A stretch of 64,000 nt of DNA from Gammaproteobacteria bacterium (lineage in GTDB: Bacteria > Pseudomonadota > Gammaproteobacteria > Pseudomonadales > Azotimanducaceae): contig JAPOYV010000108.1 in the NCBI GenBank assembly GCA_026706385.1, positions 1 to 64,000 of the forward strand, in the 5' to 3' direction. Position numbers and translations under genes: made by a program. This document shows, piece after piece, positions 24,501-32,838 of this stretch (its first letter is position 1; every line of letters begins with the position of its first letter). The notes below the pieces were generated by a model. It was not told the DNA's origin, did no database searches, and saw nothing but the letters and a program-made list of their open reading frames with translations.

Positions 24501-26552
24501 CTAATAACTGCCGTCGGGTAGTGCGAGCGCTGCCAGTTCGGCCTTCTCGGCCCCTCCGCCGCCCGCGACCGCAATGTACTGGCGACCCTCGTGCCAATAC
24601 GTGATCGGCGCGCCGTGGAAGCTGCGGTCAACGTAGACCTCGGCGAGGACTGCGCCTGTCATCTTGTCGAGTGCGCGGAGGTGGCCGCCTTGGGCATCCG
24701 GGCGTACGGAGATGCCGCTTTCGTCGACTCCAAGGTCGCCCTCTTCCATGCTCGGCAGGAAGTCGATGAGGATCGTCCTCGTGACGAGGATGCCGCCTTC
24801 GGCGACGGCGCCGCCCGAGTGGCGGCTGCCCATGTCGGGAAGATTGAGATGGCGGATCGCCGGGTGGTTCTTGGGGCCCGGGCCTTGGGCGACTTGGAAG
24901 ACGTGCTCGCCGGTGTTCATGTCGATCGCCGTCAGGCGCCGGTATGGCGGTTTCAGAAGCGGCAGACCGCGCGGGCCGGCGACCGGCTGGTGCTTGACCT
25001 CGTAGCGGAACTCCGACGTGCCGGGTTCGAGTTGGCTGCGGGTGACGTTGTCGGCGGTGGCCACAACCGAGAGGCCGACCGGCAAGGTGAACGACGGGAC
25101 GTACAGGACTCCGGTTTCAGGGTCGGCGGATGCGCCGGGGAAGCTGGCGCCGCCGCCCGCGCCGGGTACGACCAGCGTGCCGAGCTTGCCGTCTTCGCCT
25201 TCAACGATGAGCGGCTCGAAGATCGGGCCGAGTTTCAACGTGGACGCGATCTTCAGCGCCTCCTCACGCAGGACCGGTGTGAAGTCGATCAGGTCGTCCT
25301 CGGTGACGCCTTGGCGGTCGAACGGCGGCGGCTTGGTCGGGAACGGCTGGGTTGGCGAGAGGCGCTCCCCGGGCACGGTGCTGGGCGGCACCGGGCGCTC
25401 CTCGATCGGCCAGACCGGCTCGCCCGTGGCGCGGTCGAAGACGTAGGTGAAGGCGGTTTTCGACACCTGCGCCAATGCCTTGATGGGCTTGCCGTCCACC
25501 ACGATGTCCATGACGTTCGGGGCGGAGCCGATGTCGTAGTCCCAGATGCCGTGGTGGACGGTCTGGAAGTGCCAGACGCGCTCGCCGGTCTCGGCGTCGA
25601 GGCAGACGATGCTCTCGGCGTAGACGTTGTCGCCGAGGCGCTCGCCGCCGTAGTAGTCGTTAGTGGGTGTGGACAGCGGGATGTAGACGTAGCCGAGTTC
25701 CTCGTCGGCGGCGAGCATGGCCCAGGCGTTGGTGTTGCCCTGCTCGCGCCAGGACTCGTTCTCCCAGGTCTCGGTGAACGGCTCGCCCTCCTGCGGGATG
25801 GTGTGGAAGCGCCACTTGAACTCGCCGGTGCGCACGTCGTAGGCGCGGATGTGGCCGGGCGGGTTCCTGTTCTCGGAGACGAAGTCGAAGATCTTCGAGC
25901 CGACGATGACCGTGTCGCGGACAACGATCGGCGGTGCGCTGTGGGAGATGTGATCCCAGTTCCGGTCGTCGACGCCGAGGTCGCCGGCAAGGTCGACCAT
26001 GCCGTTTTCGCCAAAGGCAGGATCCGGCTTGCCGGTGGCCGCGTCGATGGACACGAGCTGCTTGCCGGAGGTTACGACCAGGACGCGCTCCGCCTGGCCG
26101 TCGGTCCAGTACTCGATGCCGCGGGTGCGGCGCGGCAGCATGGTCGGCAATCCGCGGGCCCAGCTACGCGGATCGTGGAGCCAGAGCTGCTCGCCGGTGG
26201 CCGGATCCAGGGCGGCGACCTGGCCGTGCGAGGTCACGGCGTAGACCTTGCCGCCGACCATGAGGGGTGTCGCGGTGAAGTTGCCGGTGTCGTAGGCGCC
26301 CTGCAGTCGACGGTCCGCGGACTCCCAGCGCCAAGCCACTTCCAGTTGGCTGAAGTTCTCGGCGGTTATCTGGTCGAGGGGGGAATACTTGGTCGACGCG
26401 AGGTCCTTGCCGTGGTGGGGCCATTCGCCGGCCGCGCCCGGATCAGGCGGGGCGCAGCTCGCTAGAAGCAGGGCGGCGATGGCCAAGGGTAGACGGGCAC
26501 CACGACGGAGATGCGGACGGGGACGTCCGCGCGCCATGCGACCCGTGGTCAT
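24501..26552 (-). CDS. PQQ-dependent dehydrogenase lipoprotein (glucose dehydrogenase type), paralogue 2
   Basis: 683 residues from ATG 26552, which overlaps the stop of the preceding paralogue (ATGA). A lipoprotein signal reads LAIAALLLASC. The eight-bladed propeller resembles the soluble half of membrane glucose dehydrogenases: STKYSPLDQITAENFSQLEV, FHTIPQEGEPFTETWENES, PLSTPTNDYYGGERLGDN, WHFQTVHHGIWDYDIGSAPN and VPGAGGGASFPGAS are all present. It should oxidise a sugar, alcohol or similar substrate in the periplasm. It has no membrane anchor helices of its own. A short palindrome (26513-26530) lies inside its first codons and supplies the RGRPRP part of the signal peptide. Confidence 0.9.
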   Translation of the reverse strand: MTTGRMARGRPRPHLRRGARLPLAIAALLLASCAPPDPGAAGEWPHHGKDLASTKYSPLDQITAENFSQLEVAWRWESADRRLQGAYDTGNFTATPLMVGGKVYAVTSHGQVAALDPATGEQLWLHDPRSWARGLPTMLPRRTRGIEYWTDGQAERVLVVTSGKQLVSIDAATGKPDPAFGENGMVDLAGDLGVDDRNWDHISHSAPPIVVRDTVIVGSKIFDFVSENRNPPGHIRAYDVRTGEFKWRFHTIPQEGEPFTETWENESWREQGNTNAWAMLAADEELGYVYIPLSTPTNDYYGGERLGDNVYAESIVCLDAETGERVWHFQTVHHGIWDYDIGSAPNVMDIVVDGKPIKALAQVSKTAFTYVFDRATGEPVWPIEERPVPPSTVPGERLSPTQPFPTKPPPFDRQGVTEDDLIDFTPVLREEALKIASTLKLGPIFEPLIVEGEDGKLGTLVVPGAGGGASFPGASADPETGVLYVPSFTLPVGLSVVATADNVTRSQLEPGTSEFRYEVKHQPVAGPRGLPLLKPPYRRLTAIDMNTGEHVFQVAQGPGPKNHPAIRHLNLPDMGSRHSGGAVAEGGILVTRTILIDFLPSMEEGDLGVDESGISVRPDAQGGHLRALDKMTGAVLAEVYVDRSFHGAPITYWHEGRQYIAVAGGGGAEKAELAALALPDGSY
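26513..26530. repeat. Short palindromic repeat, copy 2, inside a signal-peptide region
   Basis: The same GCGGACG / CGTCCGC stem with a GGGA loop as at 24474-24491. Here it is within the coding sequence, forming the Arg-rich n-region of the signal peptide. Confidence 0.55.
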
Positions 26553-28570
26553 CGCGGTAACGCCAACGCGACGAGTTCGGCGGGCTCCCGTCCACCGCCC
26601 CCGGCCACTGCGACGTATTGCCGGCCGTCGTGCCAGTAGGTCATCGGTGCGCCGTGGAAGTGGCGGTCCACCCACACTTCGGCCAGCACTGCGCCCGTGG
26701 CCTTATCCAGGGCTCGCAGGTGCCCGCCCGTTTCGGGTTCCTCCGCGGGCTGCTCCTCTCCGTCCTGTGCCGTGGGATCGAAAGGCCGGGCGATCTTGGC
26801 CGGCAAGAAGTCGATCAGGATGGTTTTGGTGACGAGAATGCCGCCTTGCGCGACCGCGCCCGAACCCGAGTGGCTGCTGCCGAGGTCGGGGAGATCGAGG
26901 TGCCGGATGGCGGGGTGATCCTTGGGACCAGGCCCCTGGGCGACCTGGAAGACGTGCTCGCCGGTGTTCATGTCGATCGCGGTCAGTCGCCGGTACGGCG
27001 GTTTCAGGAGCGGCAATCCCTGTGGACCGCCCACGGGCTGGTACTTCAGTTCGTAGCGGTACTCGGACGTGCCCGGTTCCGGCTGGCTCTGCGTGACGTT
27101 GTCCGCCGTGCTGACCACGGAAATGCCGGTCGGCCCCGTGAACGAGTCGACGTAGAGGATGCCGGTGTCCGGGTCGATCGACGCGCCGGGGAAGCTGGCG
27201 CCGCCACCCGCGCCCGGCACGACGAGCGTGCCGAGCTTGCCGTCCTCGCCTTCCACGATGAGCGGCTCGAAGATCGGGCCGAGCTTCAGCCTGGACGCGA
27301 TCTTCAGTGCTTCCTCGCGCAGTTCCGGCGTGAAGTCGATGAGGTCGTCCTCGGTCGCGCCCTGGCGGTCGAAGGCCGCCGGCTTCGTCGGGAACGGCTG
27401 CGTGGGCGACAAGACCTCGCCGGGTACCCGGCTCGGTGGCACGGGGCGTTCCTCGATCGGCCAGACGGGCTCGCCCGTGGCGCGGTCGAAGACGTAGGCG
27501 AACGCGGTCTTCGAGACTTGCGCCAGCGCCTTGATCGGCCTGCCGTCGACGACGATGTCCATGACGTTCGGCGCCGAGCCGATGTCGTAGTCCCAGATGC
27601 CGTGGTGGACGGTCTGGAAGTGCCAGACACGTTCGCCGGTCTCGACGTCCAGGCAGACGATGCTCTCCGCGAACAGGTTATCGCCGATGCGCTCGCCGCC
27701 GTAGTAGTCGTTGGTGGGCGTGGACAGGGGGATGTAGACGTAGCCGAGTTCCTCGTCGGCGGCGAGCATCGTCCAGGCGTTCGTATTGCCCTGCCAGCGC
27801 CAGGACTCGTCTCCCCAGGTTTCTGTGAACGGCTCTCCCTCCTGCGGGATCGTGTGGAAGCGCCACTTCAACTCGCCGGTGCGCACGTCGTAGGCGCGAA
27901 TGTGGCCTGGCGGGTTGTTTTTGTGCGAGACGTAGTCGTGGATCTTGGAACCGACGACCACGGTGTCGCGGACGACGATCGGCGGCGCACTGTGCGCGAG
28001 GTTGGCCGTCACCCAATCGCGGTCACCGAGGTCACCGATCAAGTCCACCACGCCGTTGTTGCCGAACGCCGGGTCGGGCCTGCCCGTGGCGGCGTCGATG
28101 GACACGAGCTGCTTGCCGAGGGTTGCAATCAGGATCCGCTCGGCCTCGCCGTCGGTCCAGTACTCGATGCCGCGGGTGCGGCGTGGCAACTGGGTCGGCA
28201 ACTCACGCGCCCAGCTACGCGGGTCGTAGAGCCAGAGCTGCTCGCCGGTCGCCGGGTCCAAGGCGGCCACCTGGCCATGGGACGTGGCCGCGTACACCTT
28301 GCCCCCCACCATCAGCGGTGTGGCCGTGTAACTGCCCGTGTCGTAGGCGCCCTGGAGGCGAGCGTCGGCGGACTCCCAGCGCCACGCGACTTCCAGTTGC
28401 GCGAAGTTCTCGGCGTTGATCTGGTCGAGCGCCGAGTACTTGGACGACGCGAGATCCGCGCCGTGGTGCGGCCACTCGCCGGCTGGGCCGGGATCGGTTG
28501 GCGCGCATCCCGGCACGAGGCCAAGGACGGCCAAGGCGGCTGGCAAGAGTATGAAGCGTGCTGTTCTCAT
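26549..28570 (-). CDS. PQQ-dependent dehydrogenase lipoprotein (glucose dehydrogenase type), paralogue 1
   Basis: 673 residues with signal LLPAALAVLGLVPGC and the same domain plan as the gene that follows it; most of the two proteins aligns residue for residue (for example WPHHGADLASSKYSALDQ, YVYIPLSTPTNDYYGGERIG, DIGSAPNVMDIVVDG, LPLLKPPYRRLTAIDMNTGE). It is therefore an in-tandem paralogue. The main differences are in loops near the C-terminus: an insert QDGEEQPAEEPETG replaces LGVDESGISVRPDAQ. Different loops around the same active site would suit related but distinct substrates. It starts 21 bases downstream of the amidohydrolase stop. Confidence 0.9.
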   Translation of the reverse strand: MRTARFILLPAALAVLGLVPGCAPTDPGPAGEWPHHGADLASSKYSALDQINAENFAQLEVAWRWESADARLQGAYDTGSYTATPLMVGGKVYAATSHGQVAALDPATGEQLWLYDPRSWARELPTQLPRRTRGIEYWTDGEAERILIATLGKQLVSIDAATGRPDPAFGNNGVVDLIGDLGDRDWVTANLAHSAPPIVVRDTVVVGSKIHDYVSHKNNPPGHIRAYDVRTGELKWRFHTIPQEGEPFTETWGDESWRWQGNTNAWTMLAADEELGYVYIPLSTPTNDYYGGERIGDNLFAESIVCLDVETGERVWHFQTVHHGIWDYDIGSAPNVMDIVVDGRPIKALAQVSKTAFAYVFDRATGEPVWPIEERPVPPSRVPGEVLSPTQPFPTKPAAFDRQGATEDDLIDFTPELREEALKIASRLKLGPIFEPLIVEGEDGKLGTLVVPGAGGGASFPGASIDPDTGILYVDSFTGPTGISVVSTADNVTQSQPEPGTSEYRYELKYQPVGGPQGLPLLKPPYRRLTAIDMNTGEHVFQVAQGPGPKDHPAIRHLDLPDLGSSHSGSGAVAQGGILVTKTILIDFLPAKIARPFDPTAQDGEEQPAEEPETGGHLRALDKATGAVLAEVWVDRHFHGAPMTYWHDGRQYVAVAGGGGREPAELVALALPR

Positions 28571-28591
28571 GGCGTTTTTCTCGTCAATCGT

Positions 28592-29911
28592 CTACAGCCA
28601 GACCCCGCCCTGCATGACGCGCGCAATGCGGCGCGTATTGGCGATGTCGACTGTCGGGTCTGCATCTAGGAGCATTAGATCGGCAATCTTCCCGGGGCGA
28701 ATCGTCCCGAACTCGGCGTCGTCCCCCTCGAGCACGTAGGCGCCATTGCCGGTACCCGCGGTCAGTGCCTGCAGCGGTGTGAGGCCGGCTTCGACCAGGA
28801 GCTTCATCTCGTGGTGCGCGCCCCAGCCGAAGGCGACGTTGCCGGCGCCCGAGTCGGAACCGACGGCGATGGTGACGCCGCCGTCCTGCATCTGTTTGAC
28901 GAAGCGCTGCATGTGCGCGTAGACCTTGCGGAGTTGCGGGCCCTGCGGATTGGCGAGCATCTCGTCTCGCCGGTCGGGGGTCTTGAACCAGGCGATCCGG
29001 GCTTCCCCGAAAGATTTGACGAGTCCGGGGTCCTCGAGCTCGTCGGGATTCTCGGCGAGGTACCAGGAGTCCTGCGCCTTGGAGAGTGCCGGGGCGAAGG
29101 TCAATCCTTGTGCCTTCGCCCACCGCGTGAACGCGTCGTCGACCGGCTCGCGGCGAACGGTGTGTACAAAGTGGCGGACGCCGGCGGCGTTGAGCTGGCG
29201 GACGTCCTCCTCGTCGAAAATGTGCGCGACCGCCGGTAGTCCGTGGGCTGCGGCTTCTTCGACGACGGCCGTGCGGATCTCCGCGGTGATCTTGGGCAAC
29301 GGACCCAAGGCGAGCGAACCGTCGAGCGTGCCGTCGACCCACATCTTGACCAGGTGGACGCCCTGGCGGCTGAGCTTCTGCACCATTTCCCGGGCTTCGG
29401 CCGTGGACGTCGGCTTGTTGATGAACGGGACGCCGGCCAGCATGCCGTTCGGATGGGAGAAGCCGGTGCCCGCGGTATAGAGCCGCGGCGCCGGCAGTTC
29501 CCCTGCATTGGCGGCATGCATGAGGGCGACGTTGGCCTCGTCGTCGGCCCCGAGGCTGCGCGCCGTGGTGACGCCGAACTCGAGCTGCATGGCGAATTGC
29601 TGCCGCAGCCCCTTCTCGCCGCCGCCGTAGTGGATGTGCAGATCGACGAGGCCCGGCATCAGGACTTGACCGGATGCGTCCAGGACTCGGGCTCCCGACA
29701 CATCGACCTCGCCGGTGACGCCGACCGCCTCGATCCGGTCGCCGCGGATCACCACCGTGACGTTCTCGGCGGGCTCGGCGCCCGTGCCGTCGATCAGCTT
29801 CGCACCGACGATGGCGGTCACCGCCTCCTCGGCGGCGCCCCATCCGGTCGTGGCAATCAGCGTGAGAGCGGCGGCCAGGAAGAGTCGTCGATCGATCTCC
29901 GGCGCCACCAC
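28592..29911 (-). CDS. Exported amidohydrolase (imidazolonepropionase-like)
   Basis: 439 residues. The N-terminus IDRRLFLAAALTLIATTGWG has paired Arg before a hydrophobic stretch, so Tat or Sec export is likely. The metal-dependent hydrolase core shows AIVGAKLIDGTGAEP, MPGLVDLHIHYGGG (HxH), HLVKMWVDG with the metal-bridging Lys region, VAHIFDEEDV, and AVGSDSGAGN (Asp). Periplasmic relatives hydrolyse amides, ureas or lactone-like rings. It sits between the DUF6152 gene (4 bases) and the PQQ dehydrogenases (21 bases), so it should act in the same pathway. The substrate is unknown. Confidence 0.85.
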   Translation of the reverse strand: MVAPEIDRRLFLAAALTLIATTGWGAAEEAVTAIVGAKLIDGTGAEPAENVTVVIRGDRIEAVGVTGEVDVSGARVLDASGQVLMPGLVDLHIHYGGGEKGLRQQFAMQLEFGVTTARSLGADDEANVALMHAANAGELPAPRLYTAGTGFSHPNGMLAGVPFINKPTSTAEAREMVQKLSRQGVHLVKMWVDGTLDGSLALGPLPKITAEIRTAVVEEAAAHGLPAVAHIFDEEDVRQLNAAGVRHFVHTVRREPVDDAFTRWAKAQGLTFAPALSKAQDSWYLAENPDELEDPGLVKSFGEARIAWFKTPDRRDEMLANPQGPQLRKVYAHMQRFVKQMQDGGVTIAVGSDSGAGNVAFGWGAHHEMKLLVEAGLTPLQALTAGTGNGAYVLEGDDAEFGTIRPGKIADLMLLDADPTVDIANTRRIARVMQGGVWL

Positions 29912-29915
29912 GGGC

Positions 29916-30338
29916 CTAGCGCTCCGTCGGGTCCGCGCCGTCCCGCGGCGCGCCGGTGCCGCTCGAGCCCATGAACAGGGTCTCGCCGTTGGTGAACGTC
30001 ATGCGCCGCCCGTTGGCGCGCATCGCGCGGTCCTTGCCCTGGTAGCCGTCGATCACCACCACCGTGCCGATCGGCACCGTGTTGCGCGTGATGCCCCGGC
30101 GGTACAGCGTGTTCGGCGTCCCCGCCTCCACCATCCACACCGTCTTGCTGCCGTCGGCGTTGGTGTGCTCGATGTGGAACCACGAGTGCGGGTTCACCCA
30201 CTCGATGCGCACGATCGGACCCTTCAACTGCACCGGCAGGTTCGGGTCGAACTCCGCGCCGAAGGCGTGGTGCGCCGTCGCCGGCGGCGCGGCCAGCGCC
30301 ACGGCGGCAAGCAGGATTGCGGCAGTGCAGAGTCTCAT
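29916..30338 (-). CDS. DUF6152 family periplasmic protein, copy 1
   Basis: 140 residues with a signal peptide (LCTAAILLAAVALAAPPATA). The mature protein begins HHAFGAEFDPNLPVQLKG and contains IVRIEWVNPHSWFHIEHT, the usual DUF6152 core, followed by GTPNTLYRRGITRNTVPIGT. The family is small, exported and of unknown function; the His pair at the mature N-terminus could bind a metal (inference). It is the third gene of the module and its protein sequence is identical to that of copy 2 at 32401. It ends 4 bases before the amidohydrolase start. Confidence 0.88.
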   Translation of the reverse strand: MRLCTAAILLAAVALAAPPATAHHAFGAEFDPNLPVQLKGPIVRIEWVNPHSWFHIEHTNADGSKTVWMVEAGTPNTLYRRGITRNTVPIGTVVVIDGYQGKDRAMRANGRRMTFTNGETLFMGSSGTGAPRDGADPTER

Positions 30339-30353
30339 TGCTGACCTCCCCTT

Positions 30354-31202
30354 CTAGCGCGGCAGCGGGTTGCGCCGCAGTTCGCCGTACACCAGCTCCT
30401 CCACGAACTCCACGCACTTGAAGTCCAGCAGCATGGCGTTCTCCTCCATCCGCCGGTACAGCGGCATGCGCATCGTCCACGGCTCCGTGAACGTCTCCGG
30501 ATCGTCGATCGTCGCCTCGTAGAGAAGGTGGTCCGGGCCGGTCGGCGTGAACCGCTCGACCACCGTCATCGCCGCGCTGTGGTGGTTGCCCGCGCGGTCG
30601 AACCAGGTCTGGTCGTTCAGCGCCGTCACCTCGATCACCAAGGTGTCGCCCTCCCAGCGCGCAACCGACTGGCCCATCCAGAAGTCCCCCGGCGCCGGGC
30701 CCGGGTCCTCCATCAGGATGTTGCGGTTGATGCCCGCGTACTGGTAGACGAACTCAAGGTGGTTCTCGCCCTGGAAGATCTGGAACGGCTGGCCCATGTA
30801 GTTGGCGCGCGGGATGCCCGGCAGGTAGCACTTCACCTCCGGGTCGAGCTCGCTCCAGCGCAGCCGGTTCTCGTCGCGCTTCGCGAGCGCCTCCGGCTTG
30901 TAGGGCAGCCGGCCGCCGTCGACGACGCCCAGGCCCGGCGGCACCGAGGCCAGCGTGCCCATGCGCAGCGTGGCGATGGACGGCACCGGCCCCATGGGAC
31001 CGTCGCGCAGCTCCACCGACGAGCGCGCCATGTGCCGCTCGATGTCCCAGTTCGCCTCGTTCAGCGCCTGCCAGACGCCGTTCAGGTCCGGGTTGACGCC
31101 GCCCGGGCCGCGCGCGGCCTTCCAGGCTTCGTCGGCCGGCGGTGGTGCCTCGCAGGCGGCGACGAGAAGGGCCAAGACCGCAAGCGGGATCGCTTTCCTC
31201 AC
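30354..31202 (-). CDS. Exported lipoprotein of the 'PDxxGxW' family, copy 1
   Basis: 282 residues from the GTG at 31202, which overlaps the preceding stop (GTGA). The signal peptide ends at a lipobox, VLALLVAAC. The protein starts with NPDLNGVWQALNEANWD, has a CYLPGIPRANYMGQPFQIFQ block and ends with GDTLVIEVTALNDQTWFDR, VVERFTPTGPDHLLYEATID and DPETFTEPWT. These blocks are common in uncharacterised secreted proteins of Acidobacteria and allies. The 362-aa protein encoded just upstream shares the VERFxP...LLYxxTxxDP pattern, so the two are distant paralogues. Function unknown; probably outer-membrane or periplasmic. Confidence 0.78.
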   Translation of the reverse strand: MRKAIPLAVLALLVAACEAPPPADEAWKAARGPGGVNPDLNGVWQALNEANWDIERHMARSSVELRDGPMGPVPSIATLRMGTLASVPPGLGVVDGGRLPYKPEALAKRDENRLRWSELDPEVKCYLPGIPRANYMGQPFQIFQGENHLEFVYQYAGINRNILMEDPGPAPGDFWMGQSVARWEGDTLVIEVTALNDQTWFDRAGNHHSAAMTVVERFTPTGPDHLLYEATIDDPETFTEPWTMRMPLYRRMEENAMLLDFKCVEFVEELVYGELRRNPLPR

Positions 31203-32287
31203 TCGGCTTCCCCGGCCTGCGGCTCGCCGCGTTCCTCGATCCACTTGGCCTCCAGGAAGCGCGCACCGCTCAGGGTGTTGGCCATCGAGTAGTTGCCTTC
31301 GTGGCACGCGTACTCGTAGAGGCGCTTGTCGCTCTTGGTCCACGGGAACTCGCCGGTGTAGGGCGCCTCGTAGTCCGGGTCGTGGACGGTGAAGTTGTAG
31401 AGCAGGCTCTCACCGTCGATGGGGCTGAAGCGCTCGACGATGCGCAGCCCCGGGCGCGGTTCGTGCGGGCCCATGTAGTCCTTGAAGTTGGTGGTCTCGA
31501 CGACGAGCGTGTCGCCGTCCCAGTGGCCGACGGAGTCGCCGCCGTAGGAGATCATGTCCTCCGGCAGATGCTCCGAGTCCATGCGGACGACCCGCGGCCA
31601 GTGCATCCATTCCACCATGATCAGCACCTCGTCGTCGGTCTGCACGATGGTCTTCATGTTGTTGTAGGCGGAGGGCGTCGCTGGGATGGTGAGGGACATG
31701 TAAAGGCAGCGGTCGCCGATGGACAGGCCTTCCGGGTTGTCGTACGGATCCGTGCCCTCGGCGAGCCACCAAGCCTCGCCAGGGTATTTCGGCTGGTAGT
31801 ACGGTCTCAATGTCGCGCGACGCGCCTTGCCTGCCTCGGAAACCGGCGGCCGGCGCCCGTTGGGGGGATCGATGATGATCGACGTGCGATACTCGCCGTC
31901 GACCTGGTAGTAGTCGCAGTAGATGCCGCCGCAGTCGAACCAGTGCCAGTCGTAGCTGCCCGGCGTGTAGGACCCCGAATTGTCGACGCCGCGGTCCCGA
32001 GCCTCCCCTTCAAGCGCCTTCAGGCTCTCCCGGTCCGGGTCCAACGGTTCGACCGCCTCGTCGACGCGGGAGTGCGCGACGCGCTTCATCTCCTCGATCT
32101 CTTCGACGGTGTACGTCAACCGCTCGCCCAGCCTCGGGTCGCGCTCCATGCGCGTCAGGCTGGTGATGTCGTAGGTGCCGGAGAAGTCCGGCTTGCCGTC
32201 GTCGGTGCGTGGAACCTCGGCCGCTAGTGGCAACGCCGCATAGACGATGCCGGCCCCGAGAAGTGCCGTAACAATTCGAACCTGCAT
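31199..32287 (-). CDS. Exported 'DGKPDFSGTYD' family protein, copy 1
   Basis: 362 residues from ATG 32287, with signal MQVRIVTALLGAGIVYAALP. The mature start VPRTDDGKPDFSGTYDITSL is the hallmark of a large secreted family without known function. Other blocks: ERLTYTVEEIEEMKRVAHSR, WFDCGGIYCDYYQVDGEYRT, GDTLVVETTNFKDYMGPH, RIVERFSPIDGESLLYNFTV and KRLYEYACHEGNYSM. Cys pairs suggest disulfides. The C-terminal 70 residues are identical to copy 2, whereas the rest differs at many positions. A GGGGAGG ribosome-binding site precedes the ATG. Confidence 0.78.
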   Translation of the reverse strand: MQVRIVTALLGAGIVYAALPLAAEVPRTDDGKPDFSGTYDITSLTRMERDPRLGERLTYTVEEIEEMKRVAHSRVDEAVEPLDPDRESLKALEGEARDRGVDNSGSYTPGSYDWHWFDCGGIYCDYYQVDGEYRTSIIIDPPNGRRPPVSEAGKARRATLRPYYQPKYPGEAWWLAEGTDPYDNPEGLSIGDRCLYMSLTIPATPSAYNNMKTIVQTDDEVLIMVEWMHWPRVVRMDSEHLPEDMISYGGDSVGHWDGDTLVVETTNFKDYMGPHEPRPGLRIVERFSPIDGESLLYNFTVHDPDYEAPYTGEFPWTKSDKRLYEYACHEGNYSMANTLSGARFLEAKWIEERGEPQAGEAE

Positions 32288-32307
32288 GACCAGCCCTCCC
32301 CTGACGG

Positions 32308-32354
32308 CTGCGCTTCGCGCAGCTTGCCAAACGGTCGCTACCGTGTGGGTAGCG
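32308..32354. other. Two hairpins in the leader between modules
   Basis: The 113-base gap 32288-32400 holds CTGCGC-TTC-GCGCAG (32308-32322) and CGCTACC-GTGTG-GGTAGCG (32336-32354). They lie between the stop of the upstream module and the ATG of the 362-aa gene of the downstream module. They could terminate, attenuate or stabilise the transcript. No clear promoter boxes were found here. Confidence 0.45.
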
Positions 32355-32400
32355 GTCTCCATCGTACACCGGCGCGGCGCGCCGTTGCCAGAAAGCCCGG

Positions 32401-32823
32401 CTAGCGCTCCGTCGGATCCGCGCCGTCCCGCGGCGCGCCAGTGCCGCTCGAGCCCATGAACAGGGTCTCGCCGTTGGTGAACGTCATGCGCCGCCCGTTG
32501 GCGCGCATCGCGCGGTCCTTGCCCTGGTAGCCGTCGATCACCACCACCGTGCCGATCGGCACCGTGTTGCGCGTGATGCCCCGGCGGTACAGCGTGTTCG
32601 GCGTCCCCGCCTCCACCATCCACACCGTCTTGCTGCCGTCGGCGTTGGTGTGCTCGATGTGGAACCACGAGTGCGGGTTCACCCACTCGATGCGCACGAT
32701 CGGACCCTTCAACTGCACCGGCAGGTTCGGGTCGAACTCCGCGCCGAAGGCGTGGTGCGCCGTCGCCGGCGGCGCGGCCAGCGCCACGGCGGCAAGCAGG
32801 ATTGCGGCAGTGCAGAGTCTCAT
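32401..32823 (-). CDS. DUF6152 family periplasmic protein, copy 2
   Basis: The 140-residue product is identical to that of 29916-30338; only two silent base differences separate the genes. It closes the first module of the train. A leader with two hairpins follows before the second module starts. Confidence 0.88.
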   Translation of the reverse strand: MRLCTAAILLAAVALAAPPATAHHAFGAEFDPNLPVQLKGPIVRIEWVNPHSWFHIEHTNADGSKTVWMVEAGTPNTLYRRGITRNTVPIGTVVVIDGYQGKDRAMRANGRRMTFTNGETLFMGSSGTGAPRDGADPTER

Positions 32824-32838
32824 TGCTGACCTCCCCTT

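Larger units (their letters stand above)
29916..31408. repeat. Near-identical direct repeat, copy 1
   Basis: This 1493-base block recurs at 32401-33893 (offset 2485). By eye I find two differences, at 29931 and 29955, both synonymous in the DUF6152 gene. It covers the whole DUF6152 gene, the 282-aa lipoprotein gene and the last 70 codons of the 362-aa gene. Similarity drops sharply on both sides, which points to a recent duplication with gene conversion. Confidence 0.9.
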
